Part shown: positions 5,449-12,600 of the stretch, in pieces
Layout: every line of letters begins with the position of its first letter
Numbering within the stretch: the first letter of the stretch is position 1
Source: a virus
IMG/VR virus record: IMGVR_UViG_3300037071_000433
Location: 1-25,022 of that record
DNA: 25,022 nucleotides
Direction: 5' to 3' (one strand)
Program-made: the position numbers and the translations under genes
The notes under the pieces: generated by a model
The model's input: only the letters and a program-made list of their open reading frames with translations
What the model was told of the DNA's origin: nothing
The model's database searches: none

Positions 5449-6661
5449 ACTTTCCGGTGAACAAACTGATGCAGTCGATATGTGCCTCGACCACGATGTA
5501 CGTATTCTCTCCATTACAGGGCGTGCTGGAACGGGTAAGACGAGTGTGCTGGGCTACGCATTCGATGAAGAACTAAGAACAGTAGGTAGGGACAGGGTTG
5601 TCTTGTGTGCCCCTACCGGACGTGCAGCAAAGCGCATCCAAGAGCTTACTGGTATCAAGGCTATGACTATCCACAAGCTCTTGGAGTTTCCGCAGCCAGA
5701 TGATGAAGGCCCAGATGGGAAGCCATTACCACCTGAGCCAAGGCGTAATAGGACTAGGCCACTCCGGCAGAAGATCGTATACGTGGACGAGTCGTCTATG
5801 ATCTCTGACGAGTTGTATAATCAGATCATGGCTGCACTGCCTCCCAATGGGAGCATCAGGTTCTTTGGGGACAATTATCAATTGCCACCAGTAGACAAGG
5901 GTGCTCCTTTTGAGACGCTGCTCAGAACGAAGGCCAAGAAGGAATTGATCTTCTGCTGGCGCAGTGAGGATGAAATAATCTCGAATGCGGAGAGGATAAA
6001 GAATGGCCGTATTCCTATTCGTAACCATCGGTTCGAAATCGTTTACACGAGCAATCCTATCTCCACGCTTGTCCAAATGCTTGACGAGTCTGTTACGCAG
6101 ACAACGACTCAGATTATCATGCCAACTCGCAATGGTAAGTATGGAACCAATCGGATTAACCCGGCGGTCCAAGTCAGGTTTAATCCGAAGGGAGATATCC
6201 TTCGACTTGATCGTAAGCAGAAGCTACTTAAATCCGAGGAACCCCCCATCGCCCTCAAGGGAGGAGACAAGTTCCTCTGGACCCAAAACGATTACCAGTT
6301 GAGGTTGTTCAATGGAGAAATTGGATACGTCGATTGGGTCAACTCTGAGGACGGCAGTCTTCAGATATCCACGGATGAGCGCACGATCCTTGTGCCACCC
6401 TTCATACAAGCTTACTCTGCATACCATGGGTCTGTCATCAACTACGACCCAAGGAAAAAGATCGAGTTGGGGTATGCGATCACAACTCATAAAGCGCAAG
6501 GCTCAGAATTTGACACTGTGGTCTACTGCATGTCCCGAGGATCACCGAGGCTCTTAAACAGGAGGAACTTTTATACAGCAGTGACAAGAGCGAGAACCCG
6601 TGTTATAGTGATAACTGATCGGACAGCTATGTCCAATTCAATGAGGAGACTGAACACATGA
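5429..6661 (+). CDS. SF1B DNA helicase, RecD/Dda-like
   Basis: 410 residues with a TTG start at 5429, eight bases after AAGGGGA (5414-5420). Helicase motifs in order: Walker A GRAGTGKTS (31-39), Ia APTGRAA (61-67), II DESS (120-123), III GDNYQLPPV (147-155), an arginine-containing motif CWRSEDE near 176, then near the C-terminus V YAITTHKAQGSEFDTV and VI YTAVTRARTRVIVI. The order and the TTHKAQG motif are typical of RecD2/Dda-type 5'-3' helicases, and the length is close to T4 Dda. It probably unwinds DNA during phage replication or recombination. Its TGA overlaps the next ATG (ATGA, 6658-6661). Confidence 0.9.
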   Translation: MSRKEIKLSGEQTDAVDMCLDHDVRILSITGRAGTGKTSVLGYAFDEELRTVGRDRVVLCAPTGRAAKRIQELTGIKAMTIHKLLEFPQPDDEGPDGKPLPPEPRRNRTRPLRQKIVYVDESSMISDELYNQIMAALPPNGSIRFFGDNYQLPPVDKGAPFETLLRTKAKKELIFCWRSEDEIISNAERIKNGRIPIRNHRFEIVYTSNPISTLVQMLDESVTQTTTQIIMPTRNGKYGTNRINPAVQVRFNPKGDILRLDRKQKLLKSEEPPIALKGGDKFLWTQNDYQLRLFNGEIGYVDWVNSEDGSLQISTDERTILVPPFIQAYSAYHGSVINYDPRKKIELGYAITTHKAQGSEFDTVVYCMSRGSPRLLNRRNFYTAVTRARTRVIVITDRTAMSNSMRRLNT

Positions 6662-6915
6662 CCACAACTGATAGAGAGCTACCCGAGTACGACGAAGACG
6701 TTACCTGCGAGAACCCTGAGTGCATCCACAAGGAAGCCGAGGTGATCGGAGGACTGTACGGTGTCTTCGGTGGCGGCGGTCTTGGCTCATATACCATGTG
6801 TGAGCACTGCGGTACGGTACTAACAAAGTCGTGTGACACACACAAGGATCAAGAAAATGAACCTACCGAAATTAAAACTGCCGACGTTCAAGATAGCGAC
6901 GCCAGCAAGCCATGA
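6658..6915 (+). CDS. Small cysteine-pair (zinc-binding-like) protein
   Basis: 85 residues, starting at an ATGA overlap with the helicase. CENPEC near residue 17 and CEHC near residue 48 form two cysteine pairs, separated by a glycine-rich turn (GVFGGGGLGSY); a further cysteine, in CDTHKDQ, is encoded by copy 4 of the palindrome. The hydrophilic C-terminus overlaps the polymerase start by 59 bases. This is the fourth small cysteine-pair protein in the early cluster. Zinc binding is inferred from spacing; the role is unknown. Confidence 0.7.
   Translation: MTTTDRELPEYDEDVTCENPECIHKEAEVIGGLYGVFGGGGLGSYTMCEHCGTVLTKSCDTHKDQENEPTEIKTADVQDSDASKP
6831..6843 (+). repeat. Dispersed palindrome, copy 4 (before the polymerase start)
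   Basis: GTGTG-ACA-CACAC, followed at once by AAGGA (6844-6848), the ribosome site of the polymerase ATG at 6857. The copy lies inside the previous gene, where it encodes CDTH. Outer bases C6830 and A6844 do not pair. Confidence 0.75.
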
Positions 6916-9418
6916 AGGCTTCCGCATGGACTTTGAAGCCCATGCCTCAGACTTCGGATTGGTCACACAGGTATTTAGTGAAGGTCCAATCAATGCGGAA
7001 ATCGCGCTCGTCGGGGAAGGTCCCGGCGAGCAAGAAGTTGCAAAGGAGCGCCCCTTCATTGGGGGCTCCGGCAAGTTCCTATTCGATAATCTCAAAAAGA
7101 TTAAGCTTGACCGGACCAACGTTTACGTTACGAACGTAGTCAAGCGGCAGATATCACTCTCGCGTACAGGAGGAGAGCGTGCAGAGGTTAAGCGTGACGA
7201 GTTGGAGAGGTGGATATCAATGCTCGACTGGGAGTTGGGCCACCTACCTAATCTACGAACCATTCTTATTATGGGGAACTACGCCCTTGAGGCTCTGTTG
7301 GGGGAGACTAAGGTCACAAATTGGCGTGGTTCCGTTATCGAGCGCGCCAAAATACCCGGAAACCGGATCGGGACATACGTCATCACTATTAACCCTGCGT
7401 ATGCCCTCCGAGAACTGAAGCTGGAGCCTGTCTTCACGCTGGACATTGTGAACAAGCTGGGGCCTGTGAAAGATGGAACGTTCAAACCGCACAAAATTGA
7501 GACCCTTATTAACCCTACCTACAAGGAGGCGCTGGCATCAATTAAAGAAATTAAGAAAGCTGCAAAGCCTACTGTCATCGATCTCGAATGGATTGGGAAG
7601 CAGACCGCCTGCATCGGTCTCGCTAACGATCCACATCGCTCCGTATGTATCAACTGGCGCGATCACCGAAATAATCGTTACTCACTCAGGGAGGAGGCGG
7701 ATATTATGTACGCCTTCCAAGACCTGTGTGATACACACAACCGTGCGGGAGTTCCCGTCATTGGTCAAAACTCTCAGTTCGATTGCTATGCTCTTAGGCT
7801 CAAGGACTGGCTCGACATTACTTTCTCTGATGACACACTCCTACAGCATCATACCCTGTACCCTCAGCTTCCGCATAGTCTCGGATTTCTCACTTCTCAG
7901 TACACGACACACCCTTTCTATAAGGATGAGGGAGAGTCGTGGAAAGAAGGTGGAAACATCGATGACTTCTGGCGGTACAACGGGAAGGATACTTGCATCA
8001 CGCTCGCCGCTTGGCTTCGAATGAACAAGGAGCTTGAGTCCCAAGGGCTCATGAAGTTCTATCGCGAACACGTAATGCGAGCACACCCCCATCTAGTCGA
8101 TGCCACGATACACGGTGTGGCTGTCGATCTTGAACGCAAGCAGAAGATCGTGGAGTTAGTCTCGGAGGACGTGGCAGATATCCTTGCCAAGTTCCATGAA
8201 TGTGTCCACGAGCTTACCGGCGATCCATACTACAGCCCTAATCCGGGATCATGGCAGCAGATGCGGGTGCTGTACTTCACACGCTTAGGGTTGCGTGGGC
8301 GGGGTATGTCTACCGACGAAGCCAATCGATCCCAGATGCTCAAGAACCCTGAGACCCCTGTCCTTGCGAAGGAGATGATTAACTATGTCAACAGATACGC
8401 CGAAGAAGCGAAATTCCTCGGGACGTATGCCGAGTCTCAGGTTGGTGAAGACGGACGTTTCCGGTGCGAGTACAGACAGTTCGGTGTCCAACGTGCGCCC
8501 GGAAGATTGTCCTCCGCTGCACTGCTCGATGGACAGGGAGGAAATCTCCAGAACCAGCCTGAGCGGGCAAAGGAAATGTATATCTGTGACCCCGGAATGG
8601 TCTTCGGATACTTCGATCTATCACAAGCCGAGGCCCGAGTCGTCGCGGTACGGGCGGGTATCGATAAGTGGGTGGAGCAATTCGAGAAGGCGCGTCTGGA
8701 TGGTATCTACGATTGCCACCGTGCTCTGGCATCGGATATGTTCAAGGTGCCTTACGATCTTGTTCCTGTCGTTGATTTTGACGATAATGGTAAACCCACA
8801 ATTAGGTATGTGGCTAAGCGTTGCCGGCATGGCCTTAATTATCGTATGGAAAGGTATAAGCTATCTGAGGTTACTGGCCTATCGTATAATGAGGCGAACA
8901 AGAACTTCATTCTTTACCACGCTAATACGCCGGAGTTGGAGAAGTGGTGGGAGGTCGAGGAGCGAGAGTTTCGAAAGAATAGAGAAGTCTATAATGCCTT
9001 TGGAAGGAGGCATAAGGTTATACAGCGGCTCGACGATGATGCACTTAAATCGATCGTCGCGTTTTATCCACAGTCAACCATCGGAGATAAGATTACGAAA
9101 GTCTGGTATCAGTCGGAAGAGGATGATGACTGGCCGTCTGACGCTCGCGTTGCTCTCGATGTCCACGATAACCTTGTTTGTATTGCTAGTCCGCGCACTA
9201 TTAAAACCGCTCTGAAAATCTTGATACACTATGCCGAGGAGCCTATCCAGATACGTAATATTCACACTGGGAAGATCACACCGTTCATCATCCCAGCCGA
9301 AGCCAAGATATCGTACCCGGTTACGTTGACCGTGAACGATAAGGGTAAGCAGGTGTATGTGGAAGACCTAAAGCATGGAGTGCATCGGTGGTCGAACCTC
9401 AAAAAGATAAAGCTCTGA
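6857..9418 (+). CDS. Uracil-DNA glycosylase / family A DNA polymerase fusion
   Basis: 853 residues from ATG 6857. Residues about 42-205 are a family 4/5-type uracil-DNA glycosylase domain (GEGPGEQE at 53-60, RPFIGGSG, VYVTNVVKRQ). Two features differ from family 4: no cysteines for an Fe-S cluster, and the HP(S/A) motif reads NPAYALR (179-185). A 3'-5' exonuclease follows: D242 and E244 (IDLEW), N305 and D309, Y374 and D378. The polymerase has RLSSAALLDG (550-559), motif A D587 (FDLSQAEAR), motif B R650, K654, H658 and Y662, and motif C HDN at 770-772 instead of HDE. H658 occupies the usual Phe/Tyr site. It is very likely the replicative polymerase. Glycosylase-polymerase fusions are known in some phages. 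Confidence 0.92.
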   Translation: MNLPKLKLPTFKIATPASHEGFRMDFEAHASDFGLVTQVFSEGPINAEIALVGEGPGEQEVAKERPFIGGSGKFLFDNLKKIKLDRTNVYVTNVVKRQISLSRTGGERAEVKRDELERWISMLDWELGHLPNLRTILIMGNYALEALLGETKVTNWRGSVIERAKIPGNRIGTYVITINPAYALRELKLEPVFTLDIVNKLGPVKDGTFKPHKIETLINPTYKEALASIKEIKKAAKPTVIDLEWIGKQTACIGLANDPHRSVCINWRDHRNNRYSLREEADIMYAFQDLCDTHNRAGVPVIGQNSQFDCYALRLKDWLDITFSDDTLLQHHTLYPQLPHSLGFLTSQYTTHPFYKDEGESWKEGGNIDDFWRYNGKDTCITLAAWLRMNKELESQGLMKFYREHVMRAHPHLVDATIHGVAVDLERKQKIVELVSEDVADILAKFHECVHELTGDPYYSPNPGSWQQMRVLYFTRLGLRGRGMSTDEANRSQMLKNPETPVLAKEMINYVNRYAEEAKFLGTYAESQVGEDGRFRCEYRQFGVQRAPGRLSSAALLDGQGGNLQNQPERAKEMYICDPGMVFGYFDLSQAEARVVAVRAGIDKWVEQFEKARLDGIYDCHRALASDMFKVPYDLVPVVDFDDNGKPTIRYVAKRCRHGLNYRMERYKLSEVTGLSYNEANKNFILYHANTPELEKWWEVEEREFRKNREVYNAFGRRHKVIQRLDDDALKSIVAFYPQSTIGDKITKVWYQSEEDDDWPSDARVALDVHDNLVCIASPRTIKTALKILIHYAEEPIQIRNIHTGKITPFIIPAEAKISYPVTLTVNDKGKQVYVEDLKHGVHRWSNLKKIKL
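7725..7739 (+). repeat. Dispersed palindrome, copy 5 (inside the polymerase gene)
   Basis: TGTGTG-ATA-CACACA, perfect 6-bp arms, encoding CDTH in the linker between the exonuclease motifs of the DNA polymerase. This is not a conserved polymerase motif, so the bases rather than the residues seem to matter. Confidence 0.8.
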
Positions 9419-9630
9419 CCTTTCGCTCTTGGCATCTGGAGATGAATAACGTCTTGATCGAAAGAGGCTTCCAAGGGTACAACCAGAAGGCCCTATTACG
9501 GTACTTCAAGGATGCACCCAAGGAAGAGGTGCTCGGGTACTTAGACTTACTACACAAGGAGAACAAGGTTCAGAAGTTCAAGTACGCTAACGACATTGTG
9601 TGGCGTGCCACTACAGAAATCCTTGTGTGA
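9388..9630 (+). CDS. Small winged-helix-like protein, last early gene
   Basis: 80 residues from GTG 9388, with ATGGAG (9375-9380) seven bases upstream, overlapping the polymerase end by 31 bases. A later ATG at 9442 is possible. The core (VLIERGFQGYNQKALLRYF, then PKEEVLGYLDLLHKENKVQK and a final strand) has the helix-helix-helix-strand layout of a winged-helix DNA-binding domain. The stop codon TGA (9628-9630) is itself inside copy 6 of the palindrome, at the meeting point of the two transcription units. It could be a regulator or DNA-binding accessory; the fold is inferred by eye only. Confidence 0.6.
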   Translation: MVEPQKDKALTFRSWHLEMNNVLIERGFQGYNQKALLRYFKDAPKEEVLGYLDLLHKENKVQKFKYANDIVWRATTEILV

Positions 9631-9638
9631 CACACACA
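9624..9638. repeat. Dispersed palindrome, copy 6 (convergent junction)
   Basis: TGTGTG-ACA-CACACA extended by more CA units to 9640. It covers the stop of the last + strand gene and fills the 14-base gap to the last - strand gene. It is the only inverted repeat I see at this junction, so if any signal separates the two convergent operons locally, it is this one. Confidence 0.75.
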
Positions 9639-9644
9639 CACATG

Positions 9645-12600
9645 CTATGGCCCGGATGAGTTGGGATCGAGCAAGTCTAGCTTGAACTCTTGTCCGGGCT
9701 TTAGCAACTTCCTGATCCTCGGGTCCTTATTAAACTTCTGCTCAGTGGCTTGGATCGTTTGCAGTATCCGCAACTGAGCTTGAACCACACGGTTCGAATA
9801 AAAGTCTCTCACCTCCCTATAGTTGAGCGGATCGATCCCGTTCTTCTCCAGATACGCTCTGGTCTTCGGCCATTTCTCCTGCATGTTCTTGACGTATTGG
9901 GCTTCTGTACCAGCGTGGGTCACATTCAAGGCATCGAGCTTCTTCTTGTAGATATCGTGGTTCTTCCACAGAGCCTTGAACCCAATACCTCCCTTGTCCG
10001 GTGAGTCTTGGTTGTAAGTGTTTGCCATCTCTTTCATAAACAAGTTGTACAGTTTGTTATTCGACGGAGGCACAATGCCTTCAATAGGGATAGTACCGCC
10101 CTTACCCTCTGCTGGAGGCTGTTGCCCAACGAAGGCTTTGGTCTTGGCTATACCTCCGGCTGAGACGCCTCGTCCTTTGTTTGGATCGATAGCGCCCGCA
10201 GCCTTGTCCCACTTGTTGTATCTAGCATTAAGATCGTCGATCTGGCGCTGGTAGTTAAACAGTTGGTCAGTTTTAGCGGACGATGCTGGTAATCTACCCG
10301 GACCACCAATGATTGGCACACGAGTCTGTGTACGATACACAGCCCCTTTCGCTGCATCCTTCACGCTAAAGTCTTTCCAGTCAGAGCCTTCACTTTCCCA
10401 TCCTGCTGTCATCGCGGCTAGGCTGATATCTGATATGGACGGCATGATGTTACGCCACATCAATTCGATCCGGTTCTCCTTACCCGGTCCAGCAAAGGCA
10501 TGTTCTCTCTGCTGACGCATATTGAAATAGCCTTCTGGGGTAGCGATGCCAGACAGACCAAGTAGAGCCGCAGCCGGAGGAGGGATAGGAGGCTGTACAC
10601 CACCGAAGTAAAACGACTTTAGTGCATCCCATAGTTCTGTCTTGATCGTATCACTTGCCCTACCCATGAACTGATTAGCGAACGATCTAGTCATTGCCCG
10701 AGTAAAGATGAACTCTTGCGGCATGGGAATTTCCCAGCCCTTCCAAGGCTGATCCGGAAATTCAGGATTAAAGAAATAAACGCTATGCGTATTACGATGT
10801 TCCCCACGCTCATCAAGAGCGTAACTGAGCGCCTTCTGTCCATGGGCCATATTCCACATATAAGCGATTAACTCTGGCACCACTGCCGCTGTAGTCATAG
10901 CTAGATTTGCCCGCACAGGATTGTCACGCAAGGCAGCCAGCGTCGAGGCAGGGGACTGTACGAGCACACCCGCCCACGGAGTGATCGCACGCCAGCCTTG
11001 CATGGTCACACCTGTACCGGCATAGCCCTTGGCTCTGGCTTCCTGTCCGGGCGTACCAGTAAAACGTAGAAGCTGCTTACTGCCACCTTCGCCCCGTGTC
11101 CAAGGGTTGCCCTTAACCATTGGATCACCTGTATAGTCACGCATCATCTCGGCGACTTCAGCATCGGACAGCAAACGTCCGCCTTTCTTAGCACCTCCGC
11201 CCATACCGTGAGCCTTATACGCCCAGCCGAACTGAACAGACTCGTTGAATGCCTCCTTCGTTGTGTTGAATGCCTTCAACGGCTTTGTTACTGTACCGGC
11301 ACCAGCACGCAAGAACTTAGCCCACATGCTTTGCGAGTGTTGCAACGTGTCGAGGATCGCACGCATATGAGGGTTGCGTACTTGTGTCTTTAACCGAGTG
11401 ATATGGGCCGCACTATCCGTCGTCAACGTGTTTAGAGCATCAGGACCATACGCACCAGCTAGCAACATACGGTTATAAAACGACTTGTTATACGCATCAT
11501 GCATAGCGCGCGACATAAGGTTATGGTATTTTGGGTCAAGCATCTGGCCCAATGGCGTGCTCATTATAGCATCCTCGAACCACTTGACTGTTGGTGCCAC
11601 TGATTTCATTGCTCTCGGAGTTATGTTCGCAGCAAAGCCTACCGCAGCCGAGATCGGGCCAGCCGGACCAATAGGGCGTCCAAACCTGCCAGTAGAACTA
11701 ATAGGAGGAGCAGTAACTATACCTTGGCCCATCGTGCGAGGCACAGAAGTAAGAGGAAACCAAGGCGCATATTTGCCAGTGGTTGTCTGTTCGAACAGCC
11801 GTTTGGCTCCGACTACAACCTTACCGAGGGTCGCAACTGGGGCGGAGTCATTGTTAAGTACGCTCACCACGAAGGGATCACCTACCCAATACTTGTACTC
11901 GCCGTTCTCTTTCCGACGCAGGATAGCACCTTGAGCCCTTGCCACCTGCCCTCTGTCTCGTACCCACTCGGGAGTCACTTCTTTGAACGAGGTGGGTATT
12001 TCTGCGCGACTAAAGTTAACATATCGCTGATCTGCATCGTGCGACATTGCACGCATGATAGCTTTCTTCATATTGTCTTCTGCAAGACGCAATGGACTAT
12101 CACCATTGAGCACGCGGTCGAACATATTCTTCGTCTGCTGCGTAGACGAGAAGATAGGTAGTGTCGGTTGAGACAATGCCTTTACTGCAAGGTCCGTCGG
12201 GTTCTCTGGGGCATGTTGCCCATCAGAGGAGAACCGCCGAGTCTCTGCAAGGTTCGCTTGGTAGTCTCCATACATCTTTCTGAACTCAGGATTGGCAGCG
12301 TCCATTGCAATGACAGCATGGGCAGCCGTTCGATGGTTCCAATGGTTGTTCTGATGGTCATTAAACGTCTCAGGACGAGGTATCCTCGGGGGAATTAGAC
12401 GTGACTGTGCAGCGTTGGGCCTACCTGCGTTATACCCACGGTTGAATTGGATTTCATCTTGGATAGCGCGCAAGCGAAGATATTCAGGAAATTCCCTGTT
12501 CTTCTCTGCGAACTCATGTAGCTTGGCTATAGGAGCTACGTCCTTTGGTAGCTGGAAATGGAATTGATCTGTCTTCATTTCTCCGTTGATTAGGGCTTGT

